NCBI GenBank assembly: GCA_963833505.1
Contig: CAWHYG010000004.1
Location: 372,001-436,000, forward strand
Reading direction: 5' to 3'
DNA from: CAWHYG01 sp963833505
GTDB lineage: Bacteria; Eisenbacteria; RBG-16-71-46; CAIMUX01
Length of the DNA stretch: 64,000 bases
Each line of letters opens with the position of its first letter. Position 1 is the stretch's first letter. Under the pieces are notes generated by a model. It worked only from the letters and a program-made list of their open reading frames with translations. It made no database searches and was not told the DNA's origin. Position numbers and translations under genes: made by a program. Positions 51,392-60,391 of the stretch are shown here, piece after piece.

Positions 51392-52315
51392 GATCCTCGA
51401 CAGGCGCCGGAGCAAAGCGAGGTTTCTTCGATCCGCCTCTCCTTCCTTGGGCGTCTCCAGGACCATCGGCACCTTCCGAAAGGCCGGATCGGTCAGGAAG
51501 AACCGGAAGGAGGCGGCGCCGACGTGGCCCTTGCCGATGTGCGCATGGCGATCGACGCGGCTGCCGGCCGGCGTCCTGGAGTCGTTCAGGTGAAACCAGC
51601 CGATGGATTCGAGCCCGATCCGCGCCTTCAACTCCGCGCGCACCGCAGCGTACCCTTCCGCGCTGCGATAGTCGTACCCTGCGGCCAGCAGGTGGCAGGT
51701 GTCGATGCAGACTCCGACCCGGCCGGGCGCCTGGATCTGACCGAGAAGCGCCTCCAGATGCTCCAACCGGTAGCCCAGGACTGTCCCTTGTCCGGCCGTG
51801 TTCTCGATCAGAACGACCGTCTCCAGACCCGCCGTCGCCGAAAGCGCCGCCCGGACGGACTGCGCGATCGTCGCCAGGCCGGCCGCTTCTCCCGCGCCCA
51901 TATGGGCGCCCGGATGGAACACGAGGCGCGGGACGCCCAGAAATGCGCAGCGTTCGATCTCCTCGATGAACGCCCGCAGGGATTTATTTCGAAGGGATGC
52001 GTCCGGCGAGCCCAGATTGATCAGGTAGGAATCGTGGGCCGCCATCTCGAAAGGCCCGAGCCTCTCGTTGGCCTCCCGGAAGAGCCGGACGTCCACCTCG
52101 GAGATCGGCCGGGTCTTCCATTGGTTGGTGTTGCGGGTGAAGAACTGGACGGCGCCGGAGCGATACCGCGCGGCACTCTCCAGCGCGTGGTGAAAGCCCC
52201 CCGCAATCGACATATGGGCCCCGAGATAGGGATGCCACAACCCGGCGTCGCGCCCAGCCCGCCGCCGGGACGGCTCGCTCCGGGAGACTTTGATGGGTTC
52301 GATCCGGGGGCTCAT
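51386..52315 (-). CDS. nfo: Deoxyribonuclease IV (endonuclease IV)
   Basis: The 309-residue protein is an AP endonuclease of the endonuclease IV family, which cuts 5' of abasic sites during base-excision repair. The three-zinc ligand segments are all visible: LGAHMSIAGG, LVFHPGAHMG, VLIENTAGQG, GVCIDTCHLLAAGYD, WFHLNDS and DRHAHIGKGHVG, plus VLETPKEGEAD at the end. The substrate-interaction stretch FTRNTNQWKTRP is present. The first ~25 residues (SPRIEPIKVSRSEPSRR) are an extension beyond the usual start; a ribosome site is not obvious there. It is co-directional with the HAD gene. Confidence 0.95.
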   Translation of the reverse strand: MSPRIEPIKVSRSEPSRRRAGRDAGLWHPYLGAHMSIAGGFHHALESAARYRSGAVQFFTRNTNQWKTRPISEVDVRLFREANERLGPFEMAAHDSYLINLGSPDASLRNKSLRAFIEEIERCAFLGVPRLVFHPGAHMGAGEAAGLATIAQSVRAALSATAGLETVVLIENTAGQGTVLGYRLEHLEALLGQIQAPGRVGVCIDTCHLLAAGYDYRSAEGYAAVRAELKARIGLESIGWFHLNDSRTPAGSRVDRHAHIGKGHVGAASFRFFLTDPAFRKVPMVLETPKEGEADRRNLALLRRLSRIL

Positions 52316-52621
52316 CCGGTGCTCGACCTTTCCGCTGCGTCTGACCTGTTTCGCGACCGTCTCGTGAGATCCGTTTCCCGGATCCTAGAAGAGTTCCGGG
52401 CTGCATGCGAAGGCCGGTTCGGTTCCCGGTGGACCTCGTCCTGCCCCGGGAGGCCGTCTCGAGGACCTGTCGGGCGGCACCTCGACCTGCAAATTTGCCG
52501 GCGATCCTGACCGGTCTTGGGAGTGGTCCGTCGGCACGGGATCCTGCTCGATCGTGTTGAAGACAGTGCGAAACGTGCCTTTGTCGTAGCGCACGGCGGC
52601 TGGATGTCCCAGGCCGGCTCT
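52316..52621. other. Intergenic spacer between the LVIVD gene and nfo
   Basis: About 306 bp without a supported gene; open frames here have no family character. It lies between two leftward genes, so it should contain the terminator of the LVIVD-repeat gene and the promoter of nfo. No hairpin followed by T residues and no clear promoter was seen. Confidence 0.4.
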
Positions 52622-54853
52622 CTATTTCAGGATGACGACTCGAGCCGCCTCGGTTTTCCCTCTCGCGGAGATCCGGACCAGATAGACGCCGGAGGCCACG
52701 TCGCGGCCGGCCTGATCGCGGCCGTCCCACATCAGCTCGTGGTCACCTGGACCGGGAACATCGAGAGACAGCCTGCGGACCAATCGGCCGGTGGCATCAT
52801 AGATGCTGGGCTGGACCGTCCCGATCGCGCCCGTATAGAACCGGATGGTCGTGCGGCCTGCGCTCGGATTGGGCTGGCATCGCAGCAACGGGAGAGCCGC
52901 CGTCCCCGATCCCTCCGGGACCTGGCTCGGATCGGGGCACTGGGCGTCCAGGATCTTCAAGCTGACAGGTCCCCCATTGACCGCATCGCCGACGTAAACG
53001 TAGGGATCCCGGGCGGCAACACACGTTTCGGACCCCGGAAGCCCCACCTGGCCAACGTACCGGGGCGTCGACGGATTCTGGATGTCGATGACCTGAAGCA
53101 CATTTCCAGTCTGCAGCTCAAAGCCGGCCACGTAAGCACAGGCCCCCGACACGGAGACCGGCCCCCCGTTCTGAGCCAAAGGTATAGAGCCCATTACCCT
53201 TGGATCGCGGGGATTGCTGAGGTCGATGACGTTGAAGCTCGGGGAACCGTCGTCGAAATACGCCAGATCGCCGGAGAGCGTCAACCCTCCGATCCCGTTC
53301 GGCCATGCGAGGCCGCCAACCGCCTGAGGGTGCCGCGGATCGGTCACGTCGAACACCTCCAGGGCGGTTTCGGACCTGACGTAAGCGTACCCGCCTGACA
53401 CGGCGACCTGGTAGGCGCCCGAAGGCGCAAGGACCACGGCTACGTCCACCGGATTCTCCGGATCCGACACATCGATAACCTCGAGAGCGCCCGGATTCAG
53501 ACCCTGGTAGATCTCACCGGCAACGTAGGCATAGTGTCCCGAGACGACAACCGAAAAGGGACAAGAGGAGGTCGAAGCGAAACCGACAGGACTGGGATCA
53601 CGCGGATCGCGGGCGTCGATCACGCACAGCCCGGAAGGATACTGGTCGGCAACGTAGGCATACGCGCCCGAAATCGCCAGGCCTGCCGCGTTGCCCGGGG
53701 TGATTGTACTTCCCACGAGGTGGGCATTGGCGGGATCGGAGACGTCGATCACCATGAATCCACCGCCGGTCACATAGGCGTAGTCTCCTATGACGATGTT
53801 ACCCGGGGCGACGGGCAGATCGATCCCATAGACGACCGGCGGGTGAAGCAGATTGGCGGCGTCGACCACCTGAAGCCCGGAGGTAATGTCCGCCACGCAG
53901 GCGTAGTCCCCACAGAGGACGACGTCATAGGCGTCATCCGGCATCGGCACGGTACCGACGACCGTCGGGACCTTTGGGTCGCTGACGTCGATCGCCGCGA
54001 AGAGACCCTTGGGAACCCATTCGCTGACGTATGATTCCGCCACGTACGCCTGGTTGCCGATCACGGAAATGCCACGGATGAATCCCGACATCGCCACCTG
54101 GGACACTTCCTGAGGCTTCTCCGGCGTCGTGATGTCCACGATCTTGACGCCATCCCCGGCGGCGACGCAGGCGATGTCCCCGGTCACCGCCACGTCCTCC
54201 ACCCAGTCGTTCCCCCAGGTCAGATTCGCCGCGACCCGTGGGTCGGCCGGATCCCGGACGTCCATGACCTCGAGCCCCAGTCGGTTGGCCGCGACGTAGG
54301 CATAGCCGCCCGTGACGGCCACGTTCAGGAAACCATCACCCTGGACGTCGACACCGCCGAGAACCTTCGGAAGGGCCGGGTCCGTGATGTCGATCACCTC
54401 CAGGGTGCCGCCTTCCCCCTCGCCGATTTGCTCGGCGAGGTAGGCGCGGTTCCCCGAAACCGCCACCCCTTGAGCATAATTCCTGGCGGCCGCGCTCCCA
54501 ATGCTGCGGGGATTCCGGGGATTCCTGACGTCGACCACCATCAGACCGCAGTGGTAGCAAGCCAGATAGGCGTACGAGCCGGAGACGGCGACGCCCGCGG
54601 AGCCGCCTGGAGTGTCCACGCTTCCGATCACCTTGGGATTGCTGGCATCCGAAAGATCGACGATCTGGAGGCAGTTCCCAGCCGCGACGTAGACGTATTG
54701 GCCGTCCGTCGCGAGGTCGCACTCACCGTACGTGGACACCGCTCCCACCACGTGCGGGTAGTGGCTGTAGTCGACGCAATCAGCGAGACATGGAGGTGAA
54801 GCGACAAGTCCACCCATGAGCGCGAAACCGGCCAGACACGATGGAAATCGCAC
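52622..54853 (-). CDS. Secreted LVIVD-repeat beta-propeller protein with C-terminal sorting domain
   Basis: A 743-residue protein with signal peptide (MRFPSCLAGFALMGGLVASPPCLA) and about fourteen repeats of ~42-45 residues of the LVIVD type, each with the pattern VxGxYAYVA ... GLxVVDVxxPxxPxxVG (e.g. VAVSGSYAYLACYHCGLMVV; LEVIDVSDPENPVDVAVV). The repeats form one or two beta-propellers. The last ~80 residues (CQPNPSAGRTTIRFYTG ... IYDATGRLVRRLSLD ... SGVYLVRISARGKTEAARVV) are an FlgD/T9SS-like sorting domain, related to the one on the DUF4331 protein. The protein is therefore predicted on the cell surface, perhaps in adhesion or binding. Partner unknown. Confidence 0.9.
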   Translation of the reverse strand: MRFPSCLAGFALMGGLVASPPCLADCVDYSHYPHVVGAVSTYGECDLATDGQYVYVAAGNCLQIVDLSDASNPKVIGSVDTPGGSAGVAVSGSYAYLACYHCGLMVVDVRNPRNPRSIGSAAARNYAQGVAVSGNRAYLAEQIGEGEGGTLEVIDITDPALPKVLGGVDVQGDGFLNVAVTGGYAYVAANRLGLEVMDVRDPADPRVAANLTWGNDWVEDVAVTGDIACVAAGDGVKIVDITTPEKPQEVSQVAMSGFIRGISVIGNQAYVAESYVSEWVPKGLFAAIDVSDPKVPTVVGTVPMPDDAYDVVLCGDYACVADITSGLQVVDAANLLHPPVVYGIDLPVAPGNIVIGDYAYVTGGGFMVIDVSDPANAHLVGSTITPGNAAGLAISGAYAYVADQYPSGLCVIDARDPRDPSPVGFASTSSCPFSVVVSGHYAYVAGEIYQGLNPGALEVIDVSDPENPVDVAVVLAPSGAYQVAVSGGYAYVRSETALEVFDVTDPRHPQAVGGLAWPNGIGGLTLSGDLAYFDDGSPSFNVIDLSNPRDPRVMGSIPLAQNGGPVSVSGACAYVAGFELQTGNVLQVIDIQNPSTPRYVGQVGLPGSETCVAARDPYVYVGDAVNGGPVSLKILDAQCPDPSQVPEGSGTAALPLLRCQPNPSAGRTTIRFYTGAIGTVQPSIYDATGRLVRRLSLDVPGPGDHELMWDGRDQAGRDVASGVYLVRISARGKTEAARVVILK

Positions 54854-54956
54854 GGCCTCCTCCTTTTCCGCGGACGATCCGGCGCACCCAACCGCCAGAT
54901 CTCACGAGCGTTGGGCGCCGGTGGATCCGGTCTCGCGATGAGCCCATCGAGGCAGG

Positions 54957-55243
54957 GTGGTCAGTCGTTCGCGACGATCGGATTATAGCACTCGACCGTT
55001 TGGCGAAAAAGTCAGAAACCACGGAAACGGTGACAAGGGCTACACTTGGCGCGATCTCGGCTGCTCCGTGGTGGACACGGTCTGGCGGAAGGTCGCCAGC
55101 AGCGACACCGTGGACTTGGTCCATGGGAATTTCCGGACGTCCTGGATACCTTCCTGGGCTCAGGTTATCCGGTGATCGTCTACATCAAGGCCGATCACAA
55201 CTATCTGAAAGGACTGGCCGGCTACCCCTCGATCAGACTCTGA
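54957..55243 (+). pseudogene. Short unidentified gene fragment with frameshift
   Basis: Two overlapping frames look like pieces of one protein: GYTWRDLGCSVVDTVWRKVA and then SSDTVDLVHGN in one frame, then FPDVLDTFLGSGYPVIVYIK and ADHNYLKGLAGYPSIRL in another, ending with TGA at 55243. Deleting the break near 55130 joins HGN to FPDVLDT. The codon pattern looks protein-like, but I do not recognise the family and see no good start. It may be the end of a decayed gene. Confidence 0.3.
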
Positions 55244-55512
55244 AAGCGGCACGCGGCGGGATGGTCGCGGTGAGGAGGCGATCCTCTCCCGGAAGGGGGA
55301 TCGCCTCTTCCTGTGCCCCGGCCGCCTCACCTCCGTGCCAGCCCGCGTTATTCATGAACCCCCTGCTGCGGCATCGGATCTGCCCGCCATGACTGCGTTG
55401 CGCTTGCCCTCACTCCTCGACATACTGCAGGGAGTATGCCTGCGTCGTTCGGGCTGCGCGCGCCTGTGCCTTCCGGGCATTTCCGGTGCCTCGCGACGGG
55501 CGATCACGAATA

Positions 55513-57723
55513 ATGCGGGCTGAGTTACTTCTCTGGTTTGGAACATCCCCATCGGGAGCCCGGATGCAGACACGGATCCTGGACATGGCGGCGGGAGAGA
55601 TCGCCGTGCTGGCCGCATCCCTGCCTCTCGTGACCTCGGTCACCCGGCTTGGCCCGACCGGCCTGGCTCTTTCGCTCGAGAATCCGGAGCTGCGGCGCCG
55701 GCTGGTCTTGGACATCAGCGCTGCGCACGCAACACTGCACCTGGCGCCGCCCCTCCGCGAGGAATGGGCCCCGACCGGAGGCTTCGCCGAGCGGCTTCTC
55801 GGCGCCCGACTGGTCGCTCTGCAGGCGGGAAGCGAGCCGCGCGTGAAATGGTTCCGGTTTCGACCCCGATCCGTCGCCCGGACGCGTCGAGGATCTGGTT
55901 CCGCCGGCTCGTCTCCGGACAGCCTGCGCCCGGATCGACCGGCCGGATCGGATGAGAACATCCTGGTGGCGGAGTGGACCGGCCGGTCCGGAAATCTCCG
56001 CCTCCTGGATGCGGAAGGCACGGTGCTCGAGTGCCTGCGCGCCGGCGGACCGCGTCCGGGCGACCTCTATCATCCGCCGGCGGCGGATTCCCGGCCGTTC
56101 TTCGACGCCCTCGATCGGCGAATTCTGTCCGAGCGCCTGGAACAGTCTTCACCGTCGGCGTGGCCGCGCGAGCTGGTTCGCGCCTGCCGAGACCTCTCGA
56201 TCGAAGACGCCGTCGATGCGATCAGCCAGGTTCTGGCCGGCCGCGACTCCGGATCGAGCGAAGAGAGCGGCCCCGAACTGGCGATCGAAAAGCTCGCCGC
56301 GATCCTCGCGAACGCACATGTTGACAGGCAGGGTCAGGGTGAAACGCAGATCCGCGTCATCGAGATTCCGCGCCGGGCGGCGATTCCGGGACCGCTTCAG
56401 GCGACGGCGGCAACGCTCGGACTGCCGTCCGCCATCGCTACGGATCGCGAGCTGCCCACTCTGGCGGCCTTTGAAACCATCTGCCCATCCTTGATGGAAG
56501 CTCTGGCCCGCGTTCATGCGATCCAGGTCGCCCGCGAGGCCGACGATGAGCTGCGGCGACGAGGGCTGGACGGGATCGATCGGGAATCGGCCCGGCTCTT
56601 GCGACTTCGCGGGAACCTCCTGGCGGAGCGCGGGTCCGCCGGCGAAGGGAAGCGGCTCCGCCGGTCGGGCAAGGCCATCCTGAGCCACCTGGTCGAAATC
56701 CGGAAGGGCCAGCCGATGCTGGAGTGCCAGGATTGGTCGGCCGGCGATGACGCGCCGCATCTCCGCATCGCGCTCGATCCCGCGAAGACCGCGCCCGAGA
56801 ACGCGGACGTCTACTTCCGGAAGGCGCGGCGATGGGAGCGCGGCGAGCCGCATCGGAAACGCCGAATCGAGGAGATCGATCGGGCCACCGCCCGTCTCTC
56901 GATTCTCCGTTCGAGGATCGAGGACTCCGATCCTGCCCTCCGGGACACGGTCGTGTCGAAGCGCCTGGAAGAAGCCCTGGGGTTTCTCGGCCGAGGCGGA
57001 CGATCCGCGCGGGTGAAGTCGCCGACCGGCGCGACCGGCCGCGGCCGGGGCGAGACCGAGGCGGACGCGGCGGGCTCCGCCGCCGACATCGGCCGTGCCA
57101 TCGGCCCGCGGGGCTCCTCTGCCGCCTCCGGTTCCAGCGCCGCGAGCGCCAGCCCGCGAGGCTCCTCTGCCGGCTCCGGCCCCAGCACCGCAGGCCTCAC
57201 TCCTCGAGGTTCCTCTGCCGGCTCCGGCCCCAGCGCCGCAGGCCTCACTCCTCGAGGCTCCTCTGCCGGCTCCGGTTCCAGCGCGGCAGGCCCGGGTCCG
57301 CGAGGCCCTTCTCGCGGGGCCGGCGCCGGTTTTCATCCCCGCACTTTCACAACCCACGATGGTTGGACCGTTCTCGTCGGCCGCTCCAACGAAGAGAACG
57401 ACTATCTGACCCACCGGCTCGCCCGGGCCGAGGATCTCTGGTTCCACGCCCACGGCGTCTCCGGCAGCCATGTCGTCCTCCGCCGCGAGGGAAGGAAGGA
57501 CAATCCCAGCGCCCGGACCATCGAGGAAACCGCATCCATCGCCGCCTTCTACAGCAAGGCGCGTCACTCCAGAAAGACCCCGGTGATCTACACCCTGAAG
57601 AAGTACGTGCGCAAGCCGAGGGGAGCCAAGGCCGGACTGGCCGTTTGCACGAGAGAGAAGTCGATCATGGTGACCCCGAAGGATCCCACCGAAGGCCGGG
57701 AGCCGGAGTGGATGGAAGAGTAA
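55513..57723 (+). CDS. NFACT family protein (RqcH/FbpA-like)
   Basis: From ATG 55513 the protein has 736 residues. It has an NFACT-N-like region (~1-210: GGFAERLLGARLVALQAG, NILVAEWTGRSGNLRLLD), a coiled-coil/HhH middle (~340-480: RLLRLRGNLLAERGSAGEG, YFRKARRWERGEPHRKRRI) and an NFACT-R domain at ~615-725 (FTTHDGWTVLVGRSNEEND, EDLWFHAHGVSGSHVVLR, PRGAKAGLAVC). Relatives act in ribosome quality control, adding Ala tails to nascent chains on split 50S subunits, or were described as fibronectin-binding. Where RqcH usually has a DR pair, this protein reads AGSEPRVKWFRF. A Ser/Gly/Pro-rich linker (~495-610) includes four 16-residue repeats. Confidence 0.85.
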   Translation: MRAELLLWFGTSPSGARMQTRILDMAAGEIAVLAASLPLVTSVTRLGPTGLALSLENPELRRRLVLDISAAHATLHLAPPLREEWAPTGGFAERLLGARLVALQAGSEPRVKWFRFRPRSVARTRRGSGSAGSSPDSLRPDRPAGSDENILVAEWTGRSGNLRLLDAEGTVLECLRAGGPRPGDLYHPPAADSRPFFDALDRRILSERLEQSSPSAWPRELVRACRDLSIEDAVDAISQVLAGRDSGSSEESGPELAIEKLAAILANAHVDRQGQGETQIRVIEIPRRAAIPGPLQATAATLGLPSAIATDRELPTLAAFETICPSLMEALARVHAIQVAREADDELRRRGLDGIDRESARLLRLRGNLLAERGSAGEGKRLRRSGKAILSHLVEIRKGQPMLECQDWSAGDDAPHLRIALDPAKTAPENADVYFRKARRWERGEPHRKRRIEEIDRATARLSILRSRIEDSDPALRDTVVSKRLEEALGFLGRGGRSARVKSPTGATGRGRGETEADAAGSAADIGRAIGPRGSSAASGSSAASASPRGSSAGSGPSTAGLTPRGSSAGSGPSAAGLTPRGSSAGSGSSAAGPGPRGPSRGAGAGFHPRTFTTHDGWTVLVGRSNEENDYLTHRLARAEDLWFHAHGVSGSHVVLRREGRKDNPSARTIEETASIAAFYSKARHSRKTPVIYTLKKYVRKPRGAKAGLAVCTREKSIMVTPKDPTEGREPEWMEE
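57109..57300 (+). repeat. Four in-frame 48-bp tandem repeats within the NFACT gene
   Basis: Units 57109-57156, 57157-57204, 57205-57252 and 57253-57300 encode RGSSAASGSSAASASP, RGSSAGSGPSTAGLTP, RGSSAGSGPSAAGLTP and RGSSAGSGSSAAGPGP. The second and third differ at only two bases. They enlarge a linker between the coiled coil and NFACT-R and keep the frame. Confidence 0.92.
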
Positions 57724-57751
57724 TGGAGCCGTCATCGGCGACCGCAACCAC

Positions 57752-57976
57752 TCAAAGCAGCCTCCGGATGAGCGAAAGCACGAGGCTCAAGACGGCTGAG
57801 AGAATCAACAGCGAAACGATCGGGGCGTAGACTTTCACGTTCGGCCGCTCGACGCGGATGTCCCCCGGCAGGTGGCCGAACCACGAGAACAGGCCGAGCC
57901 AGACCATGACCCCGATCACCGCCAGGGCGGCGCCGATCAAGACGAGCGTCAGGCCCACCGGCGAATGGCCTTTCAT
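57752..57976 (-). CDS. DUF2905 family small membrane protein
   Basis: The 74-residue protein starts in an ATGA overlap with the glycosyltransferase-TPR gene upstream. It has two transmembrane helices (LTLVLIGAALAVIGVMVWL; PIVSLLILSAVLSLVLSLI) separated by GHLPGDIRVERPNVKVYAP, which matches the conserved loop LPGDI...F/VY.P of DUF2905 (PF11146). It is the last gene of the leftward operon beginning at or before selB. Function of the family is unknown. Confidence 0.9.
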   Translation of the reverse strand: MKGHSPVGLTLVLIGAALAVIGVMVWLGLFSWFGHLPGDIRVERPNVKVYAPIVSLLILSAVLSLVLSLIRRLL

Positions 57977-60294
57977 GGTCCGCCTGCCACGCCCATGGCC
58001 GTCAGCATCCTGCGCGCCGCCTCCTTGGAATCGGCATCCGCGAAGGCCAGCTTGTACAGGCGCATGGAGCCGTCCTTGTCGCCTTGAACCAGCCGGAGGT
58101 CCGCCCGCCGCAGATTGAGCGCCTTCCGCCAGATCGGATCCAGGCCGGTTCTCGACCCGACGATCTGGAGGAGCTGACGCGCCCGCACGCCGGCCGGTTG
58201 GCCGGAACCATTCGGAACCAGCCCGAGGATCCCGTTGCACCCACCGCAGGCCTCGTCGATCCTGCCCATCTCGTACAGCGTCATCCAGGTGTTTTCCCGA
58301 GCCGAGATCGAGGCGGGATCGGCGGCCATCGCCCGCTGGAAGCAATCCAGGGCATCGCCGGCCCTGCCCTCCAGCACATAAAGCTGACCCAGATTGACCA
58401 GACCCGGCGCGCTCAACGGATCGAGCTCCACGCCGCGCTCGAGGTGCCGGCGCGCCTCGTCGAACTTCCCCTGCCGTGCCAGGAGTCCGCCCAGGTTCAC
58501 CTCCGCCTTGCCCAAAGAGGGATCCAGGGAGAGAGCGGATCGGTAGTCGTCCATGGCCCCGCTCAGGTTGTTCTCCTGCTCGAGGATGGCGCCAAGGCGA
58601 AAGTAGTACTGACCGTCGCTCGCCTTGGCGTCGATGCCCGCCAGGTTCAAGCTCAGGAATATTCCCGTCACGATCGCAACCGCGACCGGGACGGCAAGCT
58701 TCCTCGCCGGGCCGGCGGGGTCGATCCCCTGGGGATGGCGATCTGCAGGCGCGCCGCGGGCGATCCGCGCCGCCTCGGCCAGCCCGCCTCCCGCCAGAAC
58801 CGCCAGGAACGGCGCCACGGGGATCCGGAAACGGCCGGCGACGAAGAAGACGCAGACGCCGATCGCGACCACCGCCGCTGATGCCGTCAGCCAGCGCGCC
58901 ACGGAATCCCGGCGAAAGAGAAGCCAGGCGCCCACGACAGCCAGGGCCGAAAGCAACGCCATTCCGGGCAGGGGCCACCGCAACAACCCCGCATAGCGGC
59001 TCTCGAACGAAAGCGACTCCATTTCCGGGATCTCATAGCCGCCGAAGAAGAAGAACACCTTGCGAAGCCCAAGGCCGAGGCTGCGAATCGGATGAGACGC
59101 GGCGAACGCCAGCGCCCGGGACGTCCAGTAACGATCCGCCTGTCCCGGGGAAATGTCGCCTCCGACGACCGCCCCGCCCTCGGTGCCGGACGTCGATCCG
59201 AGGCCGCGCCGGGCCGCGTTCAGGCCGAGAAGATCCATGTCCTCGCGCATCCCGGCCGGTCGCACGTAGGCGCCGTTCGCTTCGGGGCCGTTGCCGATGT
59301 ACAAGTTGATGCCGCCGTTCACGGCGACGGGAGACCAGACGCCGCCGCTGATCCCGTTGTGCAACAGGGTCAGGATCAACGGAAGAAGGCAACCAGCGGC
59401 GAAGAACGCGACGGGTCGGGCTCGGCCGGCGACGCCGGCGTGACCAGCTCGGACGGCAGTGCCGGCGGGACCAGCGCCGCCGGCGACGCCGAGGCGTTTC
59501 GTCCGTCCGGCGACGTCGGGGCGCCCGGCGGTGCCCGAGTTGCCACCGCCTCCAGCAGGCCGGATGAGAAACCAGGCCGCCGGAACGACCGCCAGGAACG
59601 CAGCCGGCTGTCCCAGCGCGAGAACCCCGAAGCTGAGGCCGGCCAGGAGCAATGCGACCGCCGCACGCGCCTCGCGTGATGCCGGCGCCTGTCCGGAGCC
59701 CGCTGCGCCTGACGCCCGATTCGACCGGTCGCGCGGCTGAGCGATCCGCAGCGTCAACCAGAGGCAGAGCGCCGCTGCCGCCAGAACCCAGGCCGGCGGC
59801 AGCAGCACCCCCGTGTAGAAGATCGCCGGCTTGTACAGGGCCAGAAGGAGCCCGGCCGCCCAGCCCGCGATCGGCCCCTTCCAGCGGCCGGCGGCCAAGG
59901 CCACCAGGAACACCGCCAGCACGCCCGGCACGAGCTGCGCCCAGAGCGCGCGCACGGGATCGGGGCCTAGAATCGCGTAGACGCCCGCCAGCAGCAGCGG
60001 AAACAGGGGCGCCTGCGTGAACGGCGCCGGACCCTGTCCGTGCAGGATCGCGCGCGCCCACGAATCGTAGCCCGCCATGTCCAGCCCGAGGTGGGTTCTG
60101 AACGGATCGCCCGCGCCGGTGATAAGGAAGAGGAGGCGAATCACGAGGCCGACGCCGGCCGCGACCAGGGCGGGCCAGAGCACCACTCGACCATCGCCGC
60201 CCGGGCCCGGCGCGTCCGTTGGCCGTCTCGAAGCGTCGGGTTTCACGCTCGGATCCGCAGCGGTCGCCGGCTTTCCCGCCCCCGCGCTCGTCAC
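57973..60294 (-). CDS. Glycosyltransferase-like membrane protein (GT-C type) with C-terminal TPR
   Basis: A 773-residue protein with about ten transmembrane helices (~40-560) in the ArnT/PMT-like GT-C pattern: first periplasmic loop with LDMAGYDSWARAIL and then TQAPLFPLLLAGVYAI, the Asp near membrane exit being the likely catalytic base. A Gly/Ala-rich ~45-residue insert (AGGGGNSGTAGRPDVAGRTKRL...) interrupts one loop. From ~575 three or more TPR units follow (FRLGAILEQENNLSGAMDDY, EVNLGGLLARQGKFDEARRHL, LVNLGQLYVLEGRAGDALDCF). It would transfer sugars from a polyprenyl carrier to protein or glycan in the periplasm. Overlaps DUF2905 by ATGA. Confidence 0.78.
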   Translation of the reverse strand: MTSAGAGKPATAADPSVKPDASRRPTDAPGPGGDGRVVLWPALVAAGVGLVIRLLFLITGAGDPFRTHLGLDMAGYDSWARAILHGQGPAPFTQAPLFPLLLAGVYAILGPDPVRALWAQLVPGVLAVFLVALAAGRWKGPIAGWAAGLLLALYKPAIFYTGVLLPPAWVLAAAALCLWLTLRIAQPRDRSNRASGAAGSGQAPASREARAAVALLLAGLSFGVLALGQPAAFLAVVPAAWFLIRPAGGGGNSGTAGRPDVAGRTKRLGVAGGAGPAGTAVRAGHAGVAGRARPVAFFAAGCLLPLILTLLHNGISGGVWSPVAVNGGINLYIGNGPEANGAYVRPAGMREDMDLLGLNAARRGLGSTSGTEGGAVVGGDISPGQADRYWTSRALAFAASHPIRSLGLGLRKVFFFFGGYEIPEMESLSFESRYAGLLRWPLPGMALLSALAVVGAWLLFRRDSVARWLTASAAVVAIGVCVFFVAGRFRIPVAPFLAVLAGGGLAEAARIARGAPADRHPQGIDPAGPARKLAVPVAVAIVTGIFLSLNLAGIDAKASDGQYYFRLGAILEQENNLSGAMDDYRSALSLDPSLGKAEVNLGGLLARQGKFDEARRHLERGVELDPLSAPGLVNLGQLYVLEGRAGDALDCFQRAMAADPASISARENTWMTLYEMGRIDEACGGCNGILGLVPNGSGQPAGVRARQLLQIVGSRTGLDPIWRKALNLRRADLRLVQGDKDGSMRLYKLAFADADSKEAARRMLTAMGVAGGP

Positions 60295-60391
60295 GGATCA
60301 GGACCCGCCGTCACCAGAAGATCCTCGCCCGGCGGCAGCAGACCGACCGACCTTCCTTCGTGCCCGCACGCTCACTGGCCTTGCCCACCGC

